Notes under the pieces: generated by a model
The model's input: only the letters and a program-made list of their open reading frames with translations
Told to the model about the DNA's origin: nothing
Databases searched by the model: none
Shown here: positions 50,950 to 59,897 of the stretch, piece after piece
How positions within the stretch are numbered: the stretch's first letter is position 1
Layout: every line of letters begins with the position of its first letter
Made by a program: the position numbers and the translations under genes
Source: Anaerolineae bacterium
Lineage (GTDB): Bacteria > Chloroflexota > Anaerolineae > Anaerolineales > Anaerolineaceae
Direction: 5' to 3'
DNA: 64,000 nt
Assembly: GCA_013178295.1 (NCBI GenBank)
Contig: JABLWW010000014.1
Coordinates: forward strand, 1 to 64,000

Positions 50950-51672
50950 TTATCCGTGCAGGCTGGGGGCGCAGGGCACCGACCAGTAGCACATCAGTTC
51001 GTCGCCCTGGTTCCATTTGACTGCCCGCAGCCACTGCACCGCCACCGGCTGCGCGCTGCGAAAGTGCACGCCGTAGTGCTGGTTACGATGGGCGATGTCG
51101 TCCATATAGACGCACGCCAGCCGCTGCGGCTCGACCCGCACCGTGTGGGTGAGGAGCGAGTCGAAGTAGAGACGCATTTCGACCTCAGTCGGCAGTGGGT
51201 TGGGGTTGAGGATCACCGCCCACTCCGATTCGCGCACCCACCACTCTTCGGGCTGGTCAATGACGATGCCGTCCGGCAGATACCAGTCGCGGCTGAGGGT
51301 GGTGATGGCGAGATACGACTTGGCACACTCGCGCACCCCGTGCGGCGAGAGGGTCTTGGCGCTGGGGGTGTAGTCGTTGGCAGTGTTGTTCCAGCCGTTG
51401 GTGGATTGGCACACCACTGGCTGTGAGCTTTCGACCTGAAGGGCAAAGCGCACATTTGGCTGGACAGGCCACAGGGTGTAGTTGGTCTCGGTTGAGCGCT
51501 GGGCGGGAGCGGTGAGGGCAAAGGCACGCGGCGGCTGGTCTTCAAAGTAGAGGGTTACCTTGACCTCGGCGTCCACATCGCCGGGGTTGAACACCAGCAG
51601 ATGCCCCATGGTGGCATGCAGGCTGCGCGGGTCGTAAAGATACTCGTGGTCAATCAGATAGCAGGTGTAAAT
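50950..51672 (-). CDS. Sensory rhodopsin transducer-family-like protein, unusual start
   Basis: The frame with an ATG begins at 51609 (219 residues), but family-like sequence continues upstream: YLIDHEYLYDPRSLHATMGH. The only start with a good RBS is ATT at 51670-51672, five bases after AAGGAGG, giving 240 residues. A CTG at about 51654 is another option. Core motifs are LLVFNPGDVDAEVKVTLYFED, VESSQPVVCQST and WAVILNPNPLPTEVEMRLYF. Same family as the protein at 43426. Confidence 0.55.
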   Translation of the reverse strand: MYTCYLIDHEYLYDPRSLHATMGHLLVFNPGDVDAEVKVTLYFEDQPPRAFALTAPAQRSTETNYTLWPVQPNVRFALQVESSQPVVCQSTNGWNNTANDYTPSAKTLSPHGVRECAKSYLAITTLSRDWYLPDGIVIDQPEEWWVRESEWAVILNPNPLPTEVEMRLYFDSLLTHTVRVEPQRLACVYMDDIAHRNQHYGVHFRSAQPVAVQWLRAVKWNQGDELMCYWSVPCAPSLHG

Positions 51673-51699
51673 AGCAGCCTCCTTATGGTGAAAAAAGGG

Positions 51700-52470
51700 T
51701 TAGAGATGACGGATACGTTTCCAGTAGGGTTCGTAGATATCCCAGGGGTTCTGGTCAGAGTCGATATTGCACGATTCGAGCACCGGCGGGGGGAAGTTGC
51801 AGCGCAGCATCTCCTGGACGGCTTCGCACACGGCAGCCTGAAGCAGGGCGGCGTTGATGATGGTGGAGGTGGGGCAGATGCGCGTTGCCAGCCCGTCCAG
51901 CTGAACGGCGGCGTCGCCGGGGTAGCCGCAGTTATCCAGCACCACATCGGCAAGCTCGTAAAGGTGCTTGCCGCTGGAATGGCGCGAGCTGTTGTGCCGC
52001 GACTGCTCCAGCGAGGTAAGGGCGATGACCGGCAGCCCGTGGGCGCGGGCTTCCATGGCGGCTTCGATGGGCACCGCGTTGCGCCCCGAGTTGGAGATGA
52101 TGATCATGATATCTTCGGGGTAGAGCGGATAGCGGTTGAGGACGATGTGGGCGTAGCCTTCCAGCCGTTCGAGAGTGGTGCTGGTGAGGGCGCTTTCATG
52201 GAGCATCAGCCCGCCGTCGAAGATGGGGCTGACCGGCACCAGCCCCCCGGCGCGCACAAACATCTCCTCTGCCAGAATATGGCTGTGCCCGGTGCCAAAG
52301 ACGTGGATGATGCCGTCACCCATCACACATTTGGCGATCAGCAGCCCCGCCTGACGGATGGCATCGCCCTGGGTGGTTTGCACCTTTTCGAGCAGCTGGT
52401 TGAGCACCGCAAAGAAGGGGTTGGGAAGGGTGTGCGGCTGGGTCAAAGGGGTGTCCTCGCAAAAAGTCAT
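51700..52470 (-). CDS. SIS-domain phosphosugar-binding protein
   Basis: A 256-residue SIS-domain protein. IHVFGTGHSHILAEEMFVRAGG and IMIIISNSGRNAVPIEAA form the phosphosugar pocket. Overall it resembles the UPF0309-type SIS proteins. It is the first gene of the minus operon; its ATG lies inside an operator for the divergent GntR regulator. Likely isomerase or phosphosugar-processing enzyme. Confidence 0.8.
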   Translation of the reverse strand: MTFCEDTPLTQPHTLPNPFFAVLNQLLEKVQTTQGDAIRQAGLLIAKCVMGDGIIHVFGTGHSHILAEEMFVRAGGLVPVSPIFDGGLMLHESALTSTTLERLEGYAHIVLNRYPLYPEDIMIIISNSGRNAVPIEAAMEARAHGLPVIALTSLEQSRHNSSRHSSGKHLYELADVVLDNCGYPGDAAVQLDGLATRICPTSTIINAALLQAAVCEAVQEMLRCNFPPPVLESCNIDSDQNPWDIYEPYWKRIRHL

Positions 52471-52483
52471 CAGATGATATGAT
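52469..52483. promoter_or_regulatory. Operator of the minus operon, overlapping its start codon
   Basis: ATCAGATGATATGAT matches the second operator at 52564-52578 except in the spacer and one half-site base. It covers the start codon of the SIS gene. Confidence 0.6.
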
Positions 52484-52493
52484 GATTTTGTTT

Positions 52494-52522
52494 ATCTTAC
52501 CACAAGTTTTAGCCAATTTCAA
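52494..52522 (-). promoter_or_regulatory. Promoter of the minus-strand sugar operon
   Basis: On the minus strand TTGAAA (52517-52522) and TAAGAT (52494-52499) are 17 bases apart. Transcription would start near 52487, just upstream of the operator. Confidence 0.65.
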
Positions 52523-52526
52523 GCCC

Positions 52527-52554
52527 TTGACAGACTTTTTTGGCGTGCTATAAT
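52527..52554 (+). promoter_or_regulatory. Consensus promoter of the GntR/plus operon
   Basis: TTGACA at 52527-52532 and TATAAT at 52549-52554 with a 16-base spacer. Confidence 0.8.
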
Positions 52555-52563
52555 AATCAAAAC

Positions 52564-52578
52564 ATCAGATGACCTGAT
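52564..52578. promoter_or_regulatory. Operator of the GntR/plus operon
   Basis: ATCAG-ATGAC-CTGAT is a perfect inverted repeat located at about +3 to +17 of the plus promoter, 4 bases before the regulator's start codon. Confidence 0.65.
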
Positions 52579-52582
52579 TTCT

Positions 52583-53308
52583 ATGAAAATTTCGCGCACC
52601 AATGTTTCCGATGAAGTCTCCGCATGGCTGATGAGCGCTATCCAGGAGGGCAGGTTTAAGCCGGGTGATAAGCTGCCCTCAGTGGAACAGCTGGCTGATG
52701 AGCTGGGTGTGGGGCGCAGTTCAGTGCGCGAGGGGCTGCGCCGTTTGCAGGCGTTGGGGATGATCACGCTGCGCCAGGGCAGCGGCACGTATGTTAGTTC
52801 ACAAAAGGTCCTGCTCGGTTCTTCGCTCACCAGCTTTAGCGAAGCCGTCCGTCAGCGCGGGATGCGCCCTTCCTCTGTTGTCTTGCAGCGCGAGATCATC
52901 GAACCGGACGCCGTTGTGCGCGCCGACCTGCGCTTGCAGCCCGGCGAGAAGGTCAACCTGCTCAAACGTCTGCGGCTGGCGGATGGCGAGCCACTGGTCA
53001 TTGAGCTTTCGTATCTGCCGCTGCGCCTTTTCCCCGATATCCTCGATGGCCCGTGGACGCTGGAGACATCGCTCTACGAACTGATGACACAGCGTTACGG
53101 CTACCGCCCGGCGTATGCCCGTCAGACGGTCTCGGCGGCGCTGCTGGATGAGGATCAGGCGCAGCTGCTGCAAGTTGAAGCTGGCAGTCCGTGTTTGGTG
53201 ATGGTTTCTATTGCCTATGCGGAGGATGACACGCCGATCGAGTCGTCGCTGGATGTTTACCGCGCCGACCGTTATCAATATTCGGTCACGCTGGTGCGGC
53301 GCGAGTAA
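52583..53308 (+). CDS. GntR-family regulator, HutC/UTRA type
   Basis: A 241-residue repressor. The N-terminal winged helix has FKPGDKLPSVEQLADELGVGRSSVREGLRRLQ, and TLRQGSGTYVS marks the wing. The UTRA effector domain follows from about 90. It is encoded at the junction of two divergent sugar operons with paired operators, so it probably represses both until an effector (likely a phosphorylated sugar) binds. Confidence 0.9.
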   Translation: MKISRTNVSDEVSAWLMSAIQEGRFKPGDKLPSVEQLADELGVGRSSVREGLRRLQALGMITLRQGSGTYVSSQKVLLGSSLTSFSEAVRQRGMRPSSVVLQREIIEPDAVVRADLRLQPGEKVNLLKRLRLADGEPLVIELSYLPLRLFPDILDGPWTLETSLYELMTQRYGYRPAYARQTVSAALLDEDQAQLLQVEAGSPCLVMVSIAYAEDDTPIESSLDVYRADRYQYSVTLVRRE

Positions 53309-53370
53309 GCGGGCATCTGCGGTGGGGCGCACACGGGGTTGTCCGTCATTTTTGTTCAAGTGAGGTGTCT

Positions 53371-54243
53371 ATGAACTCGATTAAAAAAGTGCTGGTGACC
53401 GGCGGCAGCGGCAAAGCCGGGCGCTTTGTGGTGCGCGAACTGCTGGCGCACGGCTACGACGTGGTCAATGTAGATTGGAAGCCCTCGGATGAGGTGCATA
53501 CCTTTCAGGTCGAGCTGTGCGATCTGGGGCAGGTGTTTGGCGTGATGGAAGGGCGCGATGCGGTGCTGCATCTGGCGGCTTACCCTTGGGCGGGCGAGCA
53601 TGCCGCCGAGGTGGTCTTCCGCAACAACGTCATGTCCACCTATAACGTCCTGCAGGCAGCGTGTGTGCTGGGGGTGAAAAAAATCGTCCTGGCGGGTAGC
53701 GAGTCGGCGCTGGGGTTTCCCTTCTTCTTCATTCCCTTTGCCCCGCACTATCTGCCGATTGACGAAGCCCACCCGCTGCTGGCGCAGGATGCCTATGGGC
53801 TTTCCAAAATCATCTACGAGACGCTCGGACAGGGGTACACCCGCCGCGACCCCAGCCTGTCCATCACCTGTCTGCGCCTCTCCTACGTCCTGCGCCCGGA
53901 GGACTATCGTGAAGAATTGCGTCAGGCGTGGGCGGATGAGGGGCGCAACAGCTTCAACCTGTGGGCGTATATTGATGCCCGCGACTGCGCCGCCGCCTTC
54001 CGCCTGGCGATGGAGACCTTCCACCCGGGGTTTGAAGCCTGCTATATCGCCGCCCGCGACACCCTCATGCGCCAGCCGACGCTCGATTTGGTGCGCCGTT
54101 ACTTCCCGCCGGTCGAGCGGGTTGCCGAGGGCTTTGGCGGACGCATGTCGCCGCTTGACTGCCGCCGCGCAAAGCAGCTCATCGGTTTTGAACCCGCCTA
54201 CACCTGGGACATGGTCGTCAGCCCGCAGGATGTGGAAGGATGA
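53371..54243 (+). CDS. NAD-dependent epimerase/dehydratase
   Basis: A 290-residue extended SDR. VLVTGGSGKAGRFV binds the cofactor; LHLAAYPWAGEHAAEVVFRNNV and the YGLSKIIYE (YxxxK) motif complete the active site. ATG 53371 follows GTGAGG; an in-frame GTG at 53365 is unlikely. It is second in the plus operon. It may oxidise or epimerise the sugar; substrate unknown. Confidence 0.85.
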   Translation: MNSIKKVLVTGGSGKAGRFVVRELLAHGYDVVNVDWKPSDEVHTFQVELCDLGQVFGVMEGRDAVLHLAAYPWAGEHAAEVVFRNNVMSTYNVLQAACVLGVKKIVLAGSESALGFPFFFIPFAPHYLPIDEAHPLLAQDAYGLSKIIYETLGQGYTRRDPSLSITCLRLSYVLRPEDYREELRQAWADEGRNSFNLWAYIDARDCAAAFRLAMETFHPGFEACYIAARDTLMRQPTLDLVRRYFPPVERVAEGFGGRMSPLDCRRAKQLIGFEPAYTWDMVVSPQDVEG

Positions 54244-54275
54244 GGCGTTTCCCCATTGATCAGGAGCAGTGAACC

Positions 54276-55241
54276 ATGACCACCATTCAAACTGTGTGCG
54301 GCGGCGTCCCGCTCGAAGCGCTGGGATGCACCATGATGCACGAACATATCTTTATGCAGTACGATGAGCAGTGGAAGGGGAAAATCTTTGACTTTGTCCT
54401 TCCCGAACTGTGGAAGCTGGTGCACGCCGGGGGCAGGACGCTGATAGATGTGATGCCCAAACCCGACCGGCGCATCGCCTGGTATCAGCAGCTGGCGCAG
54501 CAGGTTGACCTCAACATCATTTTGAGCACCGGTTTTTACCTCGAAAAGCTGCCGCAGTATGTCTTCCCTGAAATGCGCGCTTGGGACGAGGGGCGCATGG
54601 CGGAGATGATGCTCACCGAACTGTGCGAGGGGATTGGCGGCAGTGGGGTGCGCGCCGGGGTAATCAAGGTGGCTGCCGACCTGCCCGAACTGACCCCCTT
54701 TGAGCAGCGCGCTCTGCGCGCCGCGGCGCGTGTCCAGCAGCAAACGGGGGTGCCCATCTGCACGCACGCCTGTGCTGGCGCCCGCAACCAGTTTGACCTG
54801 CTGGTGCAGTCCGGCGCTGACCCGCAGCGCATCTACCTCAGCCATGTGGAAGCCGAATTTGGCTGGGAGGGGCGCACGCTGCGCCAGCAGGCGGAGTATC
54901 TGTGCGCCATTGCGCGCGAGGGCGGCAGTCTCTTCTTCAACAACTTTGCCTTTGAGTTTGACACCCCGCACGAAGACCTGATGTACCTGATGCACTTCCT
55001 GGCTGACCGCGGCTACAGCCACCGCATCCTCTACGGCATGGATACCAACTTCACCGTGGACGAGGACGGCAGTCTGTGGCTGGAGGCGCAGAAGGAGCAC
55101 CCCGAAACTGCCGTGCGCACCTATGTTTACGGCTTGCGCCAGGCGCAGATGCTGATGCGCCGCTGGGGGTTTGGCGACGCCGATTTTCACATCTTTTTGG
55201 TCGAAAATCCGCGCCGCATGTTTAGCACCACGCGCATCTGA
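54276..55241 (+). CDS. Phosphotriesterase-family metal-dependent hydrolase
   Basis: A 321-residue amidohydrolase-superfamily enzyme. Metal ligands are visible: HEH at 22-24, the bridging lysine in VIKVAAD, His in CTHACAG, His in LSHVEAEFG, and Asp in YGMDTNF. Members of the PTE family near sugar genes are mostly lactonases or carboxylesterases. A sugar-lactone hydrolase role fits the neighbouring dehydrogenase and dehydratase. Confidence 0.85.
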   Translation: MTTIQTVCGGVPLEALGCTMMHEHIFMQYDEQWKGKIFDFVLPELWKLVHAGGRTLIDVMPKPDRRIAWYQQLAQQVDLNIILSTGFYLEKLPQYVFPEMRAWDEGRMAEMMLTELCEGIGGSGVRAGVIKVAADLPELTPFEQRALRAAARVQQQTGVPICTHACAGARNQFDLLVQSGADPQRIYLSHVEAEFGWEGRTLRQQAEYLCAIAREGGSLFFNNFAFEFDTPHEDLMYLMHFLADRGYSHRILYGMDTNFTVDEDGSLWLEAQKEHPETAVRTYVYGLRQAQMLMRRWGFGDADFHIFLVENPRRMFSTTRI

Positions 55242-55271
55242 GCGCTCACCCTGCTGCGGAGGAGGATCACC

Positions 55272-55853
55272 ATGCACATCACCGGGATCATCGGCAGCCC
55301 GCGCCCAAAACGCAACACCGCCGTGCTGGTTGGGCAGGTGCTGGCAGGCGCCGCCGAGCGCGGGGCGCACACCGCCAGCTATACCATCAGCCAGATGCAG
55401 ATTGCCCCCTGCAACGGCTGCGAGGCGTGCAAACACACCGCGCAGTGTGTCATCAAGGACGACATGCACACGCTCTACGCTGCCCTCAACCAGTCGCAGG
55501 GGCTGGTGCTGGGCACCCCAATTTACTTTGACCATGTCAGCGCCCAAACCAAGACCTTTCTCGACCGGCTGTATGCCTATCTTGGTCCGCAGCTGGAGCA
55601 TTATTACCCGCGGGGGGTGGCGGCGGTGCTTGCCGTCTGCTATGGCGACGGCGACCCCGCCCTGTATGAAGAGGTGGTTGCCTGGCTGCGCGAGCGGCTT
55701 TCGTTTTACTATGGCATTCACACTCTGGCGGTGGTCAAGCTCCACGATGCCGATGCTCGTCCGGCGGCGCGGCGCCCGGAAGCGCTGGCGCAGGCGTTTG
55801 CCGCCGGTCAACAGCTGGTGGACTATCTCTCTCAGACACCGCATGGGGGGTAA
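55272..55853 (+). CDS. NAD(P)H-dependent flavin reductase / iron-sulfur flavoprotein
   Basis: A 193-residue flavodoxin-fold protein. GIIGSPRPKRNTAVLV binds the flavin phosphate, and the compact cluster CNGCEACKHTAQC near 47-60 is typical of iron-sulfur flavoproteins. It may hand electrons to or from ferredoxin used by the AOR encoded later in the operon. RBS is GGAGGAGG. Confidence 0.8.
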   Translation: MHITGIIGSPRPKRNTAVLVGQVLAGAAERGAHTASYTISQMQIAPCNGCEACKHTAQCVIKDDMHTLYAALNQSQGLVLGTPIYFDHVSAQTKTFLDRLYAYLGPQLEHYYPRGVAAVLAVCYGDGDPALYEEVVAWLRERLSFYYGIHTLAVVKLHDADARPAARRPEALAQAFAAGQQLVDYLSQTPHGG

Positions 55854-55855
55854 CC

Positions 55856-58687
55856 ATGAACGCCGAGATATGCCCGCTCAGCATTCTCTCAGCCCAGGCA
55901 ACGCGCTTTTTCGATACCCAGCAGGGGGCGCTCTGTCAGCGGGTGGAACTGACCGCCGATCTGCGCGCCCTCAGCCCTTTGCCCGGCGAGGTGGTCATTG
56001 CGCTTGGCAAGCACAGTGTGCGTACCGCGCTGACCCTGCAGCCCGGTACGCACCGCTATCTGTGCTGGGCGCCTTACGACGGCGCAGGCGCGGCGCAAGC
56101 CCGTTTGACGCTGCAAGCGCGCCAGAGCGCGGTGCATACCCAGATTCGTGTGGGCGGATACCGCCCGTGGACGGTGTATGTGCTGGCAGATGTCTGCTCG
56201 GACAGCACATGGGTGTATGACGACGAGGCGCAGATGCGTGCCGATGATGCCGCCTTGCTCGACCGCACGCTTGACCTGATGGATCAGACCGCCGCCCAGC
56301 CCGCGGCGCTGCGCGAGCGTTACAACCTGGTGCATACCCGCCAGGTGTTGTATTATCTGCAGCGCTTCCCCGAAAAAGCCGAACGTCTGTTTGCCGCCAT
56401 CCGCAATGGCGCGCTGACGCTCAGCCCGTTTTACAACATGTGTCTGACGGGGTGCGTCAGCCTGGAGGAATTGATCCGTCAGTTTTACCCGGCGCGGCGG
56501 CTGGCGGAGGAGCACAACCTGCCGCTGTGCTGCGCCAACCATCAGGAGACGCCCGCCATCACCTGGTTCACTGCCAGCCTGCTGGCGGATTGCAGCATTC
56601 CCTATCTGGTCAAGGCGGTGCTGCCTTACGAGTGCAGCTGGATGACGCGCCGCCCTGTGCCGCCGCTGCTCTTTTGGCAGGGAGCAGATGGGCGCGGGGT
56701 GTGGCTGCGGCTGCGCGTGGGCGATTATGTCGAAGCCGCCTTTTTGCTGGCTGGTCTGCGGCAGACCAACGCCGCCCTGCATGAACGCATCCTGCCGTCC
56801 TACGAACAGTTGGGCGGGGCGTATCCTTTTGACGCCGTGGCGCTGCTGGGGGTATATGGTGACCTTTCCCCCGAAAGCTGGCGGCAGGTGGAGAAGAAAA
56901 ACGCTGCCGTGGCTGCTTATCACCAGCAGGGGTGGGAGTATCCGCGCCTGGTCAACGCTGCCCAGATGCAGTTTTGGGAACATCTGGGCGATGCCCTGCA
57001 GACGGCCGGGCTGGCGCGCTGGGAGGGCGATTTTGGCGCCGCCTGGGAAGCCTGGCCTGCCAGTTTGGCATCTCTAACGGCACGCTGGCGGCAGGTGCAG
57101 GAGCGCGCCCGTCAGACGGACGCGCTGACGGCATTGTGCTCTGTTTTGCACCCCCCCACAGCAGATGCCCTGCGCCAGCCGCTGGAGGAAGCCTGGGAGA
57201 ACCTGCTGTGTCTGGCAGACCATGCCTGGAACGGCGAAAATGACGCCAACCGCGCCCTCAATCTGCGGCTGCGGCGTCAGTGGCTGCAGCGCGCCGAACA
57301 GGGGTTTGGGCAGACAGCCGATCAGGCGCTGAGCAGTCTGTGCGCCCACATCCGCGGCGGCAAACAGGAAGAGGTGGCGGTGTTCAACCCGCTGCCCTGG
57401 CAGCGCAGCGACCTGGTGAGCGTGGCGGTGCTGGGGGAGGGCGCCTGGCTGGTGGACAGCGCCAGCGGCGAACATCTGCCGCATCAGTTTTCGGAGGGAG
57501 CTGCCTGGTTTCTGACACCGCAGCTTCCGCCGCTGGGCTACCGCACGTTTGCCGTTGCGCGCCGTCAGACGGCTTCGCTTACTCAGCGCAGCTGGTTTGT
57601 GGGGGAAGATACGCTGCAAGGCGAGTTTTACCGTTTGCAGGTCAACCCGCAGTGTGGGGCGGTGCGCAGCCTCTACGACCTGCGGCGCGGCGTGGAACTG
57701 GTGGACACCGCGCACGGTTACTGTCTGGGCGAGGCGGTGTATCTGTGCGACGGTGTGCGTTACTCCCCGCGCCTGGAGAGCGTGCGCCCCGGCGAGGGCG
57801 GAGCGCTGTTTGCCGACCTGATCACCCGCTCTGTGCTGCCGGAGATGGAGCTGACTACCACCTTTCGCCTGTATGCCCATCTGGATCGGGTGGATATCAC
57901 CTGCCGCCTGCGCAAAGCACCGTACGCCGGGCGCGAGGAGCTGGCGTTTGCCTTTCCGTTTGCGCTTGCCAACTGTCAGGCACGCTGCGAAATTCCCGGT
58001 GTCATCCTCGACCCGCCGCGCGAGCTTCTCCCGCTTGCCGGGTGGGCATATTTTGCCATCCGCCGTTTTGTGCATCTGTTCACCCCGCAGCTGGGCGTAA
58101 CGCTGGCGCCTGCCGACAGCTACCTGATCAAATTTGGCGATCATCCCCTGCATGCCGATCCGCCGCCGCCCGATCGGCTGGACGGGCTGGTGATGGCAGT
58201 TGCTCTGCAGAACTGCGTGGACTGGGACGAAGCCATCCGCGATCAGGGCGGCGAGACGGATTTCACCTTCCGCTTCAGTCTGCGCGCTCACGAGGGCGGC
58301 GAGCACACGCTGGAGGCGCTGCAGTTTGCCTACCAGATGAACAATGGCCCGCAGGCGCGCCTGCTCTTCCCGGGACAGGAGGGGAATCTGCCGCGCGGCG
58401 CTTTCAGCCCACTGGAGATCACCCCGCCGCAGGTTGTCCTGACGGCGCTCAAACCGGCGGAGGCGGGCGGGGTGCTGCTGCGCTTGTGGAACCCGGCGGC
58501 GCAGGAGGTGGAGGCGCAGGTGGGCGTTGCGCTGCCGCTGCGCATAGCCGCCGCCTGGCAGACGGATGCCCTTGAGCGCCGCCGCAGGGCACTGGATGTG
58601 GAAGACCGCAGTCGCCTGGGTGTGCACATCGCTGCGCGCAGCCTGGCTTCGCTTGTTCTGGACATAACGGTAGAAAACAGGGTATGA
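55856..58687 (+). CDS. GH38-like alpha-mannosidase-family protein with altered active site
   Basis: A 943-residue protein with the domain order of GH38-like enzymes: an N-terminal beta region, a catalytic barrel (about 105-400), a helical middle domain and a C-terminal beta-sandwich (about 540-940). The metal motif HxDxG is replaced by VCSDSTW (Cys114, Asp116). The nucleophile region (usually DvPG) reads HQETPAITW (Glu231). Catalysis may be lost or changed. The start abuts the upstream stop. In this operon it should process an imported glycoside. Confidence 0.65.
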   Translation: MNAEICPLSILSAQATRFFDTQQGALCQRVELTADLRALSPLPGEVVIALGKHSVRTALTLQPGTHRYLCWAPYDGAGAAQARLTLQARQSAVHTQIRVGGYRPWTVYVLADVCSDSTWVYDDEAQMRADDAALLDRTLDLMDQTAAQPAALRERYNLVHTRQVLYYLQRFPEKAERLFAAIRNGALTLSPFYNMCLTGCVSLEELIRQFYPARRLAEEHNLPLCCANHQETPAITWFTASLLADCSIPYLVKAVLPYECSWMTRRPVPPLLFWQGADGRGVWLRLRVGDYVEAAFLLAGLRQTNAALHERILPSYEQLGGAYPFDAVALLGVYGDLSPESWRQVEKKNAAVAAYHQQGWEYPRLVNAAQMQFWEHLGDALQTAGLARWEGDFGAAWEAWPASLASLTARWRQVQERARQTDALTALCSVLHPPTADALRQPLEEAWENLLCLADHAWNGENDANRALNLRLRRQWLQRAEQGFGQTADQALSSLCAHIRGGKQEEVAVFNPLPWQRSDLVSVAVLGEGAWLVDSASGEHLPHQFSEGAAWFLTPQLPPLGYRTFAVARRQTASLTQRSWFVGEDTLQGEFYRLQVNPQCGAVRSLYDLRRGVELVDTAHGYCLGEAVYLCDGVRYSPRLESVRPGEGGALFADLITRSVLPEMELTTTFRLYAHLDRVDITCRLRKAPYAGREELAFAFPFALANCQARCEIPGVILDPPRELLPLAGWAYFAIRRFVHLFTPQLGVTLAPADSYLIKFGDHPLHADPPPPDRLDGLVMAVALQNCVDWDEAIRDQGGETDFTFRFSLRAHEGGEHTLEALQFAYQMNNGPQARLLFPGQEGNLPRGAFSPLEITPPQVVLTALKPAEAGGVLLRLWNPAAQEVEAQVGVALPLRIAAAWQTDALERRRRALDVEDRSRLGVHIAARSLASLVLDITVENRV

Positions 58688-58703
58688 TGATTGAGGAGGC
58701 AGG

Positions 58704-59897
58704 ATGAAAATCGAACGCATTTCCACCACGCTGGTGTTTGCCAACTGGCGCAACTGGGTGTTTGTGCAGGTGTATACCGATGCCGGGCTGATTGGGCTGG
58801 GCGAGGCGACCCTGCGCAGCCGCGAGCATGCCGTGGCGGGCGCAGTGGAGGATATGTCCCGTGTGCTGGTGGGCGAAGACCCGTTTGAGATTCATTCCCA
58901 CTGGCAGACGCTCTACCGCGATTTTCACAACCGCGGCGGGGTGGTGCTGATGACCGCCATCGCCTCGCTTGAGATTGCGCTGTGGGATATCCTTGGGCAA
59001 GCCGCCGGGCTGCCGATCTATCAGCTGCTGGGGGGCAGGCTGCGATCGGCAGTGCGCGCCTATGGCAACGGCTGGTTTGAGGCTGCCCGCACACCGCATG
59101 AACTGCCGCAGCTGGCGCGGCAAGCCGCCGATCAGGGCTTCACTGCCCTCAAATGGAACCCCTTTGCGGGTGCGGCGGACGGCTGGATGCTGCCGCGCGA
59201 TGCCCGCCGCGCTGTGCGTGAGGTGGCGGAGGTGCGTCAGGCGGTGGGCGAGGATGTTGACCTGCTGATCGAGGCGCACGGGCTGTTCACCCCAGCCGCC
59301 GCGCTGCGCATGGCGGAGCAGCTGGCAGAGTTCCGCCCGCTGTGGCTGGAGGAGCCCATTCCCCCTGAGGATACCGCCGCCATGGCGGAAATCCGTCAGC
59401 GTTCGCCGCTTGCCATCGCCGCCGGTGAACGTCTGTACAGCAAATACGAATTTGCCCCGCTCCTCGAGCGGCGCGGGGTGGATATCATCCAGCCCGACCC
59501 GCTGCACTGCGGCGGAATTTTGGAGACGCGCGCCATCGCCGCCATGGCCGAGACGCACTATATCAGTTTTTCCCCGCACAATTCATCCAGCCCGCTGGGT
59601 ACGGCGGTGTGTTTGCAGCTGGATGCCTGTATCCCCAATTTTCTCATCCAGGAACTGCCGCTGTGCGATGTCCCCTGGCGCGAGGAGATCATCACCCCGC
59701 CCATTGAAACGCTGCACGACGGGCAGCTGGCGATCCCCGACCGCCCCGGGCTGGGGGTGCGCTTGAATGAGGAGGTTGCCCGCCGTCATCCCTATCAAGA
59801 CCCCGACCGTTCGGCGCTTTCGGCGGCGAGCACACCCGACCAGGAACGGCTGGCGCGCCGTCTGCGCCGCAGCCAGAAAGGAGAGCACACACCATGA
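58704..59897 (+). CDS. Enolase-superfamily sugar-acid dehydratase
   Basis: A 397-residue mandelate racemase/galactonate dehydratase-type enzyme. Metal and catalytic motifs include ALKWNPF, LLIEAHG, PLWLEEPIPPED, GERLYSKYEF and the general base region PHNSSSPLG. Members dehydrate aldonic acids to 2-keto-3-deoxy acids. It overlaps the AOR gene by ATGA. Substrate not assigned; the IEAHG motif (Glu instead of the usual Asp) may be informative. Confidence 0.85.
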   Translation: MKIERISTTLVFANWRNWVFVQVYTDAGLIGLGEATLRSREHAVAGAVEDMSRVLVGEDPFEIHSHWQTLYRDFHNRGGVVLMTAIASLEIALWDILGQAAGLPIYQLLGGRLRSAVRAYGNGWFEAARTPHELPQLARQAADQGFTALKWNPFAGAADGWMLPRDARRAVREVAEVRQAVGEDVDLLIEAHGLFTPAAALRMAEQLAEFRPLWLEEPIPPEDTAAMAEIRQRSPLAIAAGERLYSKYEFAPLLERRGVDIIQPDPLHCGGILETRAIAAMAETHYISFSPHNSSSPLGTAVCLQLDACIPNFLIQELPLCDVPWREEIITPPIETLHDGQLAIPDRPGLGVRLNEEVARRHPYQDPDRSALSAASTPDQERLARRLRRSQKGEHTP

